Origin: Ohtaekwangia koreensis
GTDB lineage: Bacteria > Bacteroidota > Bacteroidia > Cytophagales > Cyclobacteriaceae
NCBI RefSeq assembly: GCF_900167975.1
Contig: NZ_FUZU01000002.1
Span: 937,501 to 1,001,500 of the forward strand
DNA length: 64,000 nt
Direction of reading: 5' to 3'
The position numbers and the translations under genes were made by a program. The notes under the pieces were generated by a model. The model was not told the DNA's origin and did no database searches. It saw only the letters and a list, made by a program, of their open reading frames with translations. Of this stretch, positions 27,701 through 35,709 are shown in pieces (the stretch's first letter is position 1; every line of letters begins with the position of its first letter).

Positions 27701-29254
27701 TCAATCGAAGATTTAGCGCAATTAATTTTCGATTTGAAAAATGCCAATCGTCAGGCGCGTATCAATGTGAAGCTTGTATCCCAAGCGGGTGTCGGTACCG
27801 TTGCGGCCGGTGTTGCCAAAGCGAAGGCTGATGCTATTCTTATTTCTGGTGCCGATGGCGGAACCGGTGCATCGCCAATCAGCTCCATGCGTCACGCAGG
27901 TTTACCTTGGGAACTTGGTTTAGCAGAAGCACATCAGACACTGGTAAAAAATAATTTAAGAAGTCGCGTTACACTGCAAACAGACGGACAGATCCGTACT
28001 GGTAAAGATATAGCTGTAGCTGCTATGCTGGGTGCTGAAGAGTGGGGTGTTGCAACGGCAGCCCTGGTCGTAGAAGGATGTATCATGATGCGGAAGTGTC
28101 ACTTGAATACATGTCCTGTAGGTATAGCTACTCAAGATCCTGATCTGCGCAAGCTGTTTACAGGTGATCCTGATCACGTAGTAAATTTCTTCCGCTTCCT
28201 GGCACAGGATCTTCGTGAAAATATGGCGGAGCTTGGTTTCAGAACAGTAAATGAAATGATCGGACGCACGGATATGCTGCGCGTTCGTCAGGATGTTGAA
28301 CATTGGAAAGTGAAGAAGCTTGATCTTTCTCCTATACTTCACCAGGAAAGTGCGCGCGAGGGTGTCGGACTATATAAGCAGATCGAACAAGATTTCGAAC
28401 TTGAAAAAGTACTCGACTGGAAACTTGTTGAGGCCGCACGTCCTGCACTCGATGATGCAGAAGCGGTACAAGAGAAGTTTATCATTCACAATATAGATCG
28501 TTCTGTCGGAGCATTACTCTCGAATGAAATTTCGAAGAAGTATAAAGGCAAAGGCTTACCGGAAGATACTATTCATTTTCAATTCAAGGGTTCTGCAGGA
28601 CAAAGCTTTGCTGTGTTCGGAGCACCTGGGTTAACATTCGAACTTGAAGGTGAAGCGAACGATTATTTTGGAAAAGGTTTATCAGGTGCTAAACTGATTA
28701 TCTATCCTGATAAGGAAGCAACCTTTAAACCTGAAGACAATATCATCATTGGTAACGTAGCGTTCTACGGAGCTACATCTGGTGAAGCCTATATAAGAGG
28801 TCAGGCAGGTGAACGTTTCTGCGTTCGTAACTCCGGAGTAACGACCGTTGTAGAAGGTGTAGGCGACCATGCTTGTGAGTATATGACCGGTGGCCGTGTT
28901 GTTATTCTTGGTAAAACAGGTAAGAACTTCGCAGCTGGTATGAGTGGTGGTATAGCGTATGTCTTCGATCCTGAAAATGCATTGGAGCGTTTGTGTAACC
29001 GTGAAATGGTGGATCTTGAAACGCTGGAAGATGAAGACAAGGCAGAAGTAAAAGCCATGATCGAAAAGCATCACAAATATACCGGCAGTGATCCTGCCGA
29101 GTGGGTGCTCGAGAACTGGGAAACTGCCAGTGATCTTTTTGTAAAAGTGATGCCTCGTGATTACAAGGCTGTCATTCAAAAACAAAAAGCGCAGTCACGC
29201 CAGGCTGTTAACGGCAAGGTTACGCCAGCAGCACCAGCACTTCTTAAAAAATAA
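24701..29254 (+). CDS. gltB: Glutamate synthase, large subunit
   Basis: 1517 residues, full length. A short propeptide precedes Cys19 in HDACGIGFVANINGTKT, which becomes the N-terminal nucleophile of the class II glutaminase domain (about 19-430). The central domain and the FMN-binding synthase domain follow (GEGGEDEIRYEKKENGDW, SQAGVGTVAAGVAKAKADAI, SGADGGTGASP). The [3Fe-4S] Cys set is MMRKCHLNTCPVGIATQ. The C-terminal beta-helix (GXGXG domain) has GQSFAVFGAPGLTFELEGEA and ends in an Ala-rich tail. Makes two glutamates from glutamine and 2-oxoglutarate. gltD follows after 25 bp, as expected for the NADPH-type enzyme. Confidence 0.97.
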   Translation: MKETTSRGLYTPELEHDACGIGFVANINGTKTNQNLLDALTMLENMEHRGGKGSSPKTGDGAGVLIQIPHDFFVEEAKRLGFELPAPGKYGVGMVFFPRDKKVSNACREVLRKNIKELGLDLIGFRVVPVDHSVPGPGAAEVEPVIEQVFVKPTDETVVGDAFERKLFILRNYSQHIVANTVKGNNKEFYITSFSARTIVYKGQLRTEQLRIYFNDLQDTRLKTAMALVHSRFSTNTFPNWKLAQPFRYIAHNGEINTIRGNVNKMKSKEALFKSTMFTDEELKKLLPITSPDGSDSANLDALVEMLVLSGRTIPHVMMMLVPEAWQDNKLMDPHRKAFYKYHASMMEPWDGPAALVFTDGVRIGATLDRNGLRPLRYCVTRSGRVIAASEAGALTIDPKDIVEKGRITPGKMLMIDTEKGKVLDDEKVKRSVYEGKSYYNWIIQNRLKLRLEPEVEWVETSFDEKTLIQRQNAYGYTTEDVKTVILPMAEKGYEAIGSMGDDTPLAVLSKESRHISNYFKQHFAQVSNPPIDPIRERLVMSLFTRVGASFNVLDETPEHTRQIHISQPVLLNEDLEKLKHLQDQGFEYAVIQCVFKADGEPGRLDESITRICCEAEKAVRAGKKILILSDRKISNEYAPIPSLLSVGSVHQYLVEKRIRTQAGLVVEAGDAWEVQHFATIIGYGASAVNPYIALETIHSMNKHGMFYKPLADEEVFANFQKAIGNGLLKVMSKMGISTLQSYQSSQIFEAVGLGSDVVEKCFRGTISRIEGLSFDDLAQEVLVRHRLAFENEAKELQVGGIYQWKRRGEKHMFSPEVIHLLQYSTKTNNYEQYKKYAQKINDQTRDQLTIRGLFEFKKRNAIPLSEVEPVEEIFKRFATGAMSFGSISFEAHTTLAIAMNRIGGKSNSGEGGEDEIRYEKKENGDWERSAIKQVASGRFGVTSYYLSNADELQIKMAQGAKPGEGGQLPGHKVDEWIGRVRHSTPGVGLISPPPHHDIYSIEDLAQLIFDLKNANRQARINVKLVSQAGVGTVAAGVAKAKADAILISGADGGTGASPISSMRHAGLPWELGLAEAHQTLVKNNLRSRVTLQTDGQIRTGKDIAVAAMLGAEEWGVATAALVVEGCIMMRKCHLNTCPVGIATQDPDLRKLFTGDPDHVVNFFRFLAQDLRENMAELGFRTVNEMIGRTDMLRVRQDVEHWKVKKLDLSPILHQESAREGVGLYKQIEQDFELEKVLDWKLVEAARPALDDAEAVQEKFIIHNIDRSVGALLSNEISKKYKGKGLPEDTIHFQFKGSAGQSFAVFGAPGLTFELEGEANDYFGKGLSGAKLIIYPDKEATFKPEDNIIIGNVAFYGATSGEAYIRGQAGERFCVRNSGVTTVVEGVGDHACEYMTGGRVVILGKTGKNFAAGMSGGIAYVFDPENALERLCNREMVDLETLEDEDKAEVKAMIEKHHKYTGSDPAEWVLENWETASDLFVKVMPRDYKAVIQKQKAQSRQAVNGKVTPAAPALLKK

Positions 29255-29279
29255 TCACCAATAACAGACGCAACGAGAC

Positions 29280-30755
29280 ATGGGACAGATAGATGGATTT
29301 ATGAAATTTGATCGCGAGATGCCCAAATCACGTGATCCAAAAGAACGTATAAAAGATTACAAGGAAGTATATAACCCGCTTGACAAAGAGAAGGTAAAAC
29401 AGCAGGCCGCCCGTTGTATGGATTGTGGCGTTCCGTTTTGCCACAACGGTTGTCCACTGGGAAATAATATACCTGACTTTAACGATGCAGTATATAATGG
29501 CAAGTGGGAAGAGGCTATCAAAATACTGAGCAGCACGAATAACTTTCCGGAATTTACAGGAAGGATTTGTCCTGCGCCTTGCGAAGCAAGCTGTGTACTG
29601 AGCATTAACAATAAACCTGTTACGATTGAGTATATAGAAAAGACAATCGCTGAACAGGCATTCGAAAAAGGTTATCTCAAACCGACACCTCCCAAGCAAA
29701 GAACCGGTAAACGTGTTGCTGTTGTAGGGTCAGGTCCTGCGGGACTTGCTGCTGCTGCACAATTAAATAAAGCTGGTCATTGGGTAACTGTATTTGAACG
29801 CAGTGACCGGATCGGTGGACTTCTTCGCTATGGTATACCTGATTTCAAATTAGAGAAGCATGTCATTGACAGAAGACTTCGCTTGATGGAACAGGAAGGC
29901 ATTGTGTTCCGCACAAACGCGCACGTAGGTGTAAACATCAGCGCGAAGCATTTGCAAGACGAGTTCGATGCTGTTGTAATGTGTGGAGGTGCTTCGGCAC
30001 CACGCGACCTTCCTATACCAGGAAGACAATTGAAAGGTGTACACTTCGCGATGGAGTTTTTATCACAGCAGAACAAGCGTGGTGCTGGTGATAATATTTT
30101 CGTGGAAGAAATTTTAGCTACGGATAAAAATGTATTGGTGATTGGTGGTGGTGATACCGGATCAGATTGTGTCGGCACATCAAATCGTCATAAAGCAAAA
30201 TCAGTATCACAAATTGAATTGCTGGCCAAGCCTCCGTTAACTCGTAATGAAGAATCAAATCCATGGCCGCTGTGGCCGATGATTCTGAACACTTCATCTT
30301 CACATGAAGAAGGGGTTGATCGCCAATGGGCAATTCTCACCAAAGAATTTATAGGGGATAACAGCGGTCGTCTTACAGGATTAAAAACGGTTGACATCAA
30401 GTGGGGTTTGAATGCGCAAGGAAGAATGGGCTTCGAAGAAATTCCAGGATCAGAAAAAGTGATTCCTTGTGAGTTAGCATTGTTAGCCATTGGATTTGTT
30501 GGTGCTGAAAAAGGTGGCCTTGTAGATGAGCTGAAGCTTGAGCTCGATGAGCGCGGCAACATCAAAACTACAAACTACATGAGCACGCAGGAAGGCGTCT
30601 TCTCTGCAGGCGATGTACGCAGAGGTCAGTCGCTCGTTGTTTGGGCAATCTCTGAAGGACGCGAAGCAGCACGTGCTGTCGATACGTGGTTGATGGGATC
30701 ATCCAATCTGGAAGCAAAAGATGAATCGTTTGTTCACATTGAACAAGAAGCATAA
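29280..30755 (+). CDS. gltD: Glutamate synthase, small subunit
   Basis: 491 residues. The N-terminal [4Fe-4S] domain has RCMDCGVPFCHNGCPLGNNI and GRICPAPCEASCVL; two dinucleotide folds follow: VAVVGSGPAGLAAAAQLNKAG (FAD) and VLVIGGGDTGSDCVGT (NADPH), then the FAD-closing STQEGVFSAGDVRRGQSLVV. It passes electrons from NADPH to the GltB FMN. In operon with gltB and followed by a terminator. Confidence 0.97.
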   Translation: MGQIDGFMKFDREMPKSRDPKERIKDYKEVYNPLDKEKVKQQAARCMDCGVPFCHNGCPLGNNIPDFNDAVYNGKWEEAIKILSSTNNFPEFTGRICPAPCEASCVLSINNKPVTIEYIEKTIAEQAFEKGYLKPTPPKQRTGKRVAVVGSGPAGLAAAAQLNKAGHWVTVFERSDRIGGLLRYGIPDFKLEKHVIDRRLRLMEQEGIVFRTNAHVGVNISAKHLQDEFDAVVMCGGASAPRDLPIPGRQLKGVHFAMEFLSQQNKRGAGDNIFVEEILATDKNVLVIGGGDTGSDCVGTSNRHKAKSVSQIELLAKPPLTRNEESNPWPLWPMILNTSSSHEEGVDRQWAILTKEFIGDNSGRLTGLKTVDIKWGLNAQGRMGFEEIPGSEKVIPCELALLAIGFVGAEKGGLVDELKLELDERGNIKTTNYMSTQEGVFSAGDVRRGQSLVVWAISEGREAARAVDTWLMGSSNLEAKDESFVHIEQEA

Positions 30756-30790
30756 GCAAAGTACTTTCTTAGTCTGACGCTAATATGAAG

Positions 30791-30820
30791 CCCTCTGAAC
30801 TTTTTCGGAGGGTTTTCTTT
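30791..30820 (+). terminator. Terminator of gltBD
   Basis: Stem CCCTCtGAA / TTCgGAGGG with a short loop, followed by TTTTCTTTTT, 35 bp after gltD. Confidence 0.85.
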
Positions 30821-30849
30821 TTATGCATATCGGAAGTAAATCATGATTT

Positions 30850-30877
30850 TTGGAACACGAATTACTTCCTAATTTTG
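30850..30877 (+). promoter_or_regulatory. Bacteroidota-type promoter of the aguB unit
   Basis: TTG at 30850-30852, 17-bp spacer, then TAATTTTG at 30870-30877, a match to TTG-N(17-23)-TAnnTTTG. The expected transcript start is about 15-20 bp before the GTG start of aguB. Confidence 0.65.
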
Positions 30878-30900
30878 CAACCATTAAAAGCTGAACACAC

Positions 30901-31779
30901 GTGAGTAAAAAAGTGAAAGTTGGAACCGTGCAGATGTCATGCACAGAAAACCCGGATCAGAACTTGGCAAAAGCCATCGAGAAAATCCGTGAAGCTGCCG
31001 CAAAAGGCGCGCAGATCGTTTGCCTGCAAGAGCTCTTTCGTTCGCTATACTTCTGCGATGTAGAAGATTACGAGAACTTTAAATTAGCAGAACCAATTCC
31101 AGGACCGTCAACGGAGACCCTATCCGGTGTTGCCAAGGAACTTGGCGTTGTGATCATTGCATCACTTTTTGAAAAACGTACACAAGGTATATATCACAAT
31201 ACAACTGCGTTGATTGATGCAGATGGTACATACCTCGGCAAGTATCGCAAGATGCATATACCGGATGATCCGGCTTACTTTGAAAAATTCTATTTCACGC
31301 CAGGCGATCTTGGCTATAAAGTTTTTAAAACCAAGTTTGCTACAATAGGCGTTCTCATCTGCTGGGATCAATGGTATCCGGAAGGAGCGCGTATTACTTC
31401 GCTGATGGGTGCAGAAATTTTATTCTACCCGACTGCGATCGGATGGGCTACGTCACAAGATGAAGCTACCAACTCCGAACAGTATAACGCGTGGCAAACC
31501 ATTCAGCGCAGTCACTCTGTAGCCAATGGCCTTCACGTTGTAAGTGTAAACCGTGTTGGCTTTGAACAAAACGGAGCGATGAAATTCTGGGGCGGTTCGT
31601 TTATCTCGAATCCATTTGGACGGCTGCTATATTTAGCATCACATGATCAGGAAGAAGTACATGTAGAAGAAATTGATCTCGACCAAACCGATCGCTACAG
31701 AACGCACTGGCCATTCCTGCGCGACCGCAGAATTGATTCGTATCAGCCAATTACGAAGCGGTTTATAGATGAAGATTAA
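30901..31779 (+). CDS. aguB: N-carbamoylputrescine amidohydrolase
   Basis: 292 residues of the nitrilase superfamily with the catalytic triad: Glu in VCLQELFRSLYFC, Lys in YRKMHIPDDP and Cys in IGVLICWDQWYPEGAR. The FRSLYFC and P-D-D-P-x-Y-x-E-K-F-Y-F-T-P-G-D blocks are those of AguB, which converts N-carbamoylputrescine to putrescine, CO2 and NH3. GTG start at 30901. aguA, the preceding step, lies downstream but is separated by an S23-family gene flanked by repeats, the left one starting on the last base of the aguB stop codon. Confidence 0.93.
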   Translation: MSKKVKVGTVQMSCTENPDQNLAKAIEKIREAAAKGAQIVCLQELFRSLYFCDVEDYENFKLAEPIPGPSTETLSGVAKELGVVIIASLFEKRTQGIYHNTTALIDADGTYLGKYRKMHIPDDPAYFEKFYFTPGDLGYKVFKTKFATIGVLICWDQWYPEGARITSLMGAEILFYPTAIGWATSQDEATNSEQYNAWQTIQRSHSVANGLHVVSVNRVGFEQNGAMKFWGGSFISNPFGRLLYLASHDQEEVHVEEIDLDQTDRYRTHWPFLRDRRIDSYQPITKRFIDED

Positions 31780-31814
31780 GTCCGTAAGACGGTAAGTCTG
31801 GAAGTCCGAAAGAC
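31779..31814. repeat. Left octamer-periodic array of the S23 element
   Basis: Reads as 8-bp steps AGTCCGTA, AGACGGTA, AGTCTGGA, AGTCCGAA, AGAC (consensus AGTCCGAA). It is inverted relative to the array at 32249-32282, matching it at about 27 of 34 positions, and begins at the aguB stop codon. Confidence 0.85.
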
Positions 31815-31859
31815 AGTTGTTGTGTAAATGAAATTAATACCGTTAGCTATTTAACGTAT

Positions 31860-32213
31860 ATGGGATTTAAATTTGAGAAACTTATTGTTTGGCAAAAGGC
31901 CGCAGATCTTTCTGAAAAAGTGAATGAACTGGTAAAGAAGTTTCCTAAGGATGAGATGTATATATTAACTTCTCAATTTAAAAGAGCTGCTGATTCAGTT
32001 TCTTTAAATATAGCGGAGGGATCAACAGGTCAGTCAAATGCAGAATTCAGTAAGTTTTTAGGATATGCTCTTCGATCAGATGTAGAAGTCGTAGGATGTC
32101 TACATCTTGCCGCAAGAAGAAAATATATTTCTCAGGAAGAGTTTAAAGAACTTTACAAATATTGCGAAGAGCTTTTGGTCATGATCAACAGCCTTCGAAA
32201 TACTCTTAAGTAA
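31860..32213 (+). CDS. Four-helix-bundle protein, S23/23S rRNA intervening-sequence family
   Basis: 117 residues with the family opening FEKLIVWQKAADLSEKV, a second helix block (YILTSQFKRAADSVSLNIAE), then GSTGQSNAEFSKFLGYALRS and a last helix (EELLVMINSLRN). The family includes ORFs carried in 23S rRNA intervening sequences and the Avd accessory protein of diversity-generating retroelements; no rRNA, reverse transcriptase or variable repeat is nearby. It lies between aguB and aguA on the same strand, enclosed by inverted 8-bp-periodic repeats, which suggests a small mobile unit. Molecular role unknown. Confidence 0.88.
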   Translation: MGFKFEKLIVWQKAADLSEKVNELVKKFPKDEMYILTSQFKRAADSVSLNIAEGSTGQSNAEFSKFLGYALRSDVEVVGCLHLAARRKYISQEEFKELYKYCEELLVMINSLRNTLK

Positions 32214-32231
32214 GAGAGACTAAACATTATA

Positions 32232-33317
32232 ATGAGCAACGAATCAAACTTTCCGTCTTCCGGACTTTCCGACTTTCGGACTCCAAAACATCTCGGCTAT
32301 TTTTTCCCTGCAGAGTTTGCTAAGCATGATGCAACGTGGCTGAGCTGGCCTCATAAGGAAGCTTCGTGGCCTGGAAAGATTGAAACTATATATCCGGTAT
32401 ATGCGCAGTTTATAAAACTGGTAGCAGAAGGAGAAAAGGTAAATATCAACGTTGTTGACGAGGCAATGAAGCAGAAGGCACTGCGCTATGTTCAGGAAGC
32501 GGGTGCGGATTTGAATAACGTTCAATTCTTTATTCATCCCACGAATGACGCCTGGTGTCGTGATCATGGCCCTGCATTTTTGCTGAACCCCAACGCAGAG
32601 CAGAAGAAAATTATAGTGGACTGGGGTTATAACGCATGGGGTGGTAAATATCCTCCATTCGATCTCGATGATAATATCCCAACGTTAATTGCTAAACATT
32701 ATGACATTCCGGTAGTATACCCGGGGATTGTTATGGAAGGCGGCTCTGTTGAATTCAATGGCAAAGGGACATTACTCACGACAACATCTTGTCTATTAAA
32801 TGAAAATCGTAATCCACATCTTGATCAAAAGCGAATCGAAGAGTTCCTGTATAACTACTATGGAGTAAGTAATATACTTTGGTTGGGTGATGGTATTATT
32901 GGTGATGATACCGATGGGCACATTGACGATCTTACGCGTTTTGTAAATGAAGATACCGTTGTCACCGTTGTGGAAACGAATAAAAGTGATGAGAACTATG
33001 AGCCTTTGCAAGAGAACTTAAAACAGCTTCATAAACTCAGACTTGAGAATGGAAAGCAGATGAACGTTGTTGAATTGCCAATGCCTGCAGCTATAGTATA
33101 TGAAGATATGCGATTGCCTGCATCGTATGCTAATTTTTATATCAGCAATAAATATGTTGTAGTTCCTACCTTTCGGGATAAGAACGATGACAAAGCGCTT
33201 GAGATTATTCAAAGTACTTTTTCAGATCGCAAAGTTATAGGCCTTGACTCTGTTGATATAATCTGGGGCCTTGGATCTTTCCATTGCCTGAGTCAACAGG
33301 AACCATCAATAGTATAG
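32232..33317 (+). CDS. aguA: Agmatine deiminase
   Basis: 361 residues. Family blocks: GYFFPAEFAKHDATWLSWPH, NDAWCRDHGPAFL, WGYNAWGGKYPPFD, GGSVEFNGKGTLLTT, DDTDGHIDDLTRFV and the catalytic Cys in LGSFHCLSQQEP. It converts agmatine to N-carbamoylputrescine, the substrate of AguB. The first 17 residues (MSNESNFPSSGLSDFRT) are outside the family, and most are encoded by the right-hand octamer repeat of the S23 element; normal homologues begin close to the T-P-K-x-L-G-Y block. No ATG lies between the repeat and the conserved start, so the fused start at 32232 is probably real. Confidence 0.93.
   Translation: MSNESNFPSSGLSDFRTPKHLGYFFPAEFAKHDATWLSWPHKEASWPGKIETIYPVYAQFIKLVAEGEKVNINVVDEAMKQKALRYVQEAGADLNNVQFFIHPTNDAWCRDHGPAFLLNPNAEQKKIIVDWGYNAWGGKYPPFDLDDNIPTLIAKHYDIPVVYPGIVMEGGSVEFNGKGTLLTTTSCLLNENRNPHLDQKRIEEFLYNYYGVSNILWLGDGIIGDDTDGHIDDLTRFVNEDTVVTVVETNKSDENYEPLQENLKQLHKLRLENGKQMNVVELPMPAAIVYEDMRLPASYANFYISNKYVVVPTFRDKNDDKALEIIQSTFSDRKVIGLDSVDIIWGLGSFHCLSQQEPSIV
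32249..32282. repeat. Right octamer-periodic array of the S23 element, inside aguA
   Basis: The minus strand reads AGTCCGAA, AGTCGGAA, AGTCCGGA, AGACGGAA, AG. It is an inverted copy of the left array at 31779-31814 and is translated as codons 7-17 of aguA. Confidence 0.85.
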
Positions 33318-33329
33318 AAACTTTCGAGC

Positions 33330-33914
33330 TTAAGATTGAAAACTGAAAGCCTGGTTGGGAGTAACGCAGATGTTTAGAGGTATATCGTGGGCCTCTACAT
33401 TTTCTATATATTCTATAGGATCGAAAAGTGAGAGACCAACACTTTTGCATGAAGGTTTGCATTCTGATAGAAAGCGATCGTAGTACCCTTTGCCATAGCC
33501 TACGCGATTACCTTTGGTATCAAAGGTTAACATCGGGACAAATACCATATCAATTTTTTCTGACTCTGTAGGTACCCCTTGCTTCGGTTCCAGGATGCCC
33601 CATATATTTTTTTGAAGCTGGTGCAGTCCTTCGAAAAAGAAATTTTCAAGCCCTCCGGTTTCTGTATTGATCTTCGGTATAGATAGTCTTATGTGCGGAA
33701 ACTCTCTCCGGATACGGTCTATGATCAGCCAGGTATTGGGCTCGCGTTTCTCTTCAATCGGTATAAATGTATGTAACACTTTTATGAACGATAGATCGAC
33801 ATGCGCGAAGAAATTTTCACACAACTGATAATTGAGCTGCCCGTATTCTGCTTCTGAAATTGATTTTCGTTTTTGAAGATATACTTTTCGGAGTTCAGCC
33901 TTTGTCATATTCAA
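33330..33914 (-). CDS. 5-formyltetrahydrofolate cyclo-ligase
   Basis: 194 residues. ATP/folate-binding motif VGYGKGYYDRFLSEC near the C-terminus and the preceding MVFVPMLTFDTKGNR are diagnostic; the N-terminal KAELRKVYLQKRKSIS gives the basic nucleotide-binding start. It converts 5-formyl-THF to 5,10-methenyl-THF with ATP. Stop and start positions are 2 bp from the upstream bshC stop, so the two genes share a transcript. Confidence 0.93.
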   Translation of the reverse strand: MNMTKAELRKVYLQKRKSISEAEYGQLNYQLCENFFAHVDLSFIKVLHTFIPIEEKREPNTWLIIDRIRREFPHIRLSIPKINTETGGLENFFFEGLHQLQKNIWGILEPKQGVPTESEKIDMVFVPMLTFDTKGNRVGYGKGYYDRFLSECKPSCKSVGLSLFDPIEYIENVEAHDIPLNICVTPNQAFSFQS

Positions 33915-33916
33915 AT

Positions 33917-35491
33917 TTAAAGCTGGCTTTCGTAAGAAATAACATTGAATCGAAAATCAAACGGATCAAATAGCTCTTTCAATTTTTGAATGAACGCAGC
34001 GTCTTGCTGGTGGAAGTTCAGGAAGTTGTCTGTTCGTTCCTGCAGGCTGCCATTGGGAAACAATGTATCTTTTATACTTTCTATCTGACGAAGCTTATCC
34101 GTATGCAATCGCTTCTCAGCACGGAGCAGTTTCCGTTCTATTTTTTCGAGGCTATTCAATGCGCGTTTACCTTCAGCAGCTATATAGGCAGTTAAGGTTT
34201 TATCGATAGCGTCCGATCTTTTCTTTAGCGTCTCAAATATTTCAAGAACCTGGCTTCGTTCTGCTCCTACCGTAAGATTACGAGGTGAATGTTTTAATAC
34301 CCAATGATTGAATATATAGTTCTTCTCTTCGAACAGATCTTTTAGTTCGAGGCCTGTCTTCTCATACTTGCGAACAACGGTATGATCCATTACCATCGCA
34401 AAATTACGCGGCATCAAAACCGGGAATGGCGTTTCGAATTTTTCAAATACGCTTTTCAACTGAAGCCAGTATACTACTTCGGACGGACCGCCTACATAAG
34501 CAAGATTTGGCAAAATCATTTCCTGGTATAGTGGTCTTAGAATTACATTGGGACTAAACCGTTCGGGATGCTTTTCTATCAGTTCATTTATTTCATCCGC
34601 AGAGAAGGAAATATCCGTATCAACTACTTGATATTTATCTCCCGATTTTTCAATCCTGCTTCTCAGACTTCCATCGAGATAAAAGAAATTTATATCACGA
34701 CAGTATACCTGTATTTTATATCCGTTGTTTTCTAGTGCTGCATTCGTTTTGTCTACCAGGCTCTTTGTAGAATTGGCAACTATATCTTGTCGGATTACCT
34801 CTTTAAAAACAGATTTGAGTTTAGGGTTATCGGCATCAATCACTACAAGTCCTTCATCGCCAAACAGTGCATTAACATAATGACGGACAGCTTCACTCAG
34901 CGTTTTATTTTTAGTATATGCCTCTTTGAAAGGAGAAATGTCTCCGGGAATTTCATTCAGCAGCGGTAATAAATCTTTAGTCGAGAACCTGCCGACAGCG
35001 CCTTTCTGATTTGTGCCCCACGCATACTTTTTACCGTAGAGTCTGAAATACTTTATCTCATCGTAGTCATGATCTTCGGAGGCCATCCAGTATACAGGAA
35101 CAAAGTTATATTCAGGATAACGTGCCTTCAATTGCTTACACGTATTGATGACGGTAATGATCTTATATATAAAATACAGCGGACCGGTAAAGATATTCAG
35201 CTGATGGCCTGTTACAACTGTGAAGGTCTTTTCGTGTTTCAGTGCCTTTATATTTTGCTGTACAGCATCAATGGCTGGTGTCGAAGTGTATTGCTGTTCC
35301 AATACTTCAACCAATGTATTTCGGGTCTGAGTTGAAAACGATTTACCTTTTTCAGCAAGTTGACCTTTGAAATTTTCAATGAGTGGAAAGTGATGATAGA
35401 AGGGCTTAAGAGATTCTTTTTGTTGAATGTAATCCAGGAAAAAAGAACTGAAGGATCGCGTTTCAGCGAAGGAGATTTTCTCAAGCTGCAT
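33917..35491 (-). CDS. bshC: Bacillithiol biosynthesis cysteine-adding enzyme BshC
   Basis: 524 residues. The Rossmann core has VVTGHQLNIFTGPLYFIYKI and VYWMASEDHDYDEIKYFRLYG, the signature region of BshC, then FGDEGLVVIDADNPKLK and a C-terminal helical coiled coil (LEKIERKLLRAEKRLHTDKL). It adds cysteine to GlcN-malate in the last step of bacillithiol synthesis, the thiol used in place of glutathione by many Bacteroidota. Co-transcribed with the folate cyclo-ligase. Confidence 0.93.
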   Translation of the reverse strand: MQLEKISFAETRSFSSFFLDYIQQKESLKPFYHHFPLIENFKGQLAEKGKSFSTQTRNTLVEVLEQQYTSTPAIDAVQQNIKALKHEKTFTVVTGHQLNIFTGPLYFIYKIITVINTCKQLKARYPEYNFVPVYWMASEDHDYDEIKYFRLYGKKYAWGTNQKGAVGRFSTKDLLPLLNEIPGDISPFKEAYTKNKTLSEAVRHYVNALFGDEGLVVIDADNPKLKSVFKEVIRQDIVANSTKSLVDKTNAALENNGYKIQVYCRDINFFYLDGSLRSRIEKSGDKYQVVDTDISFSADEINELIEKHPERFSPNVILRPLYQEMILPNLAYVGGPSEVVYWLQLKSVFEKFETPFPVLMPRNFAMVMDHTVVRKYEKTGLELKDLFEEKNYIFNHWVLKHSPRNLTVGAERSQVLEIFETLKKRSDAIDKTLTAYIAAEGKRALNSLEKIERKLLRAEKRLHTDKLRQIESIKDTLFPNGSLQERTDNFLNFHQQDAAFIQKLKELFDPFDFRFNVISYESQL

Positions 35492-35640
35492 AAGTCAGGA
35501 ACACGGATTGGTGGTACGTGAATTCACAAGTCGAATAACGGTAATTTCCGGTATTAAGTTTAGCAAATTGTTATGGCAGGAGATTGTATTTTTTAATGAA
35601 CGACCTTCCTGCTATAGCGAATTTGTTAATGAAATGTTAA

Positions 35641-35667
35641 ACCATACTATTGGATATATAGTATGGT
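35641..35667. other. Perfect 10-bp inverted repeat between rimO and bshC
   Basis: ACCATACTAT / ATAGTATGGT with a 7-nt loop. On the minus strand it is followed by only TTTAAC, so it may be a weak rimO terminator or an operator upstream of bshC. Nothing else is visible in 35492-35709. Confidence 0.45.
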
Positions 35668-35709
35668 GATGAATGTGTATGGCCTTCTAAACGAAAAGAT
35701 TAAATCAGA

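Noticed and set aside
31860-32213. Diversity-generating retroelement suggested by the Avd-like fold
   Set aside because: No reverse transcriptase, template repeat or variable repeat is in the window.
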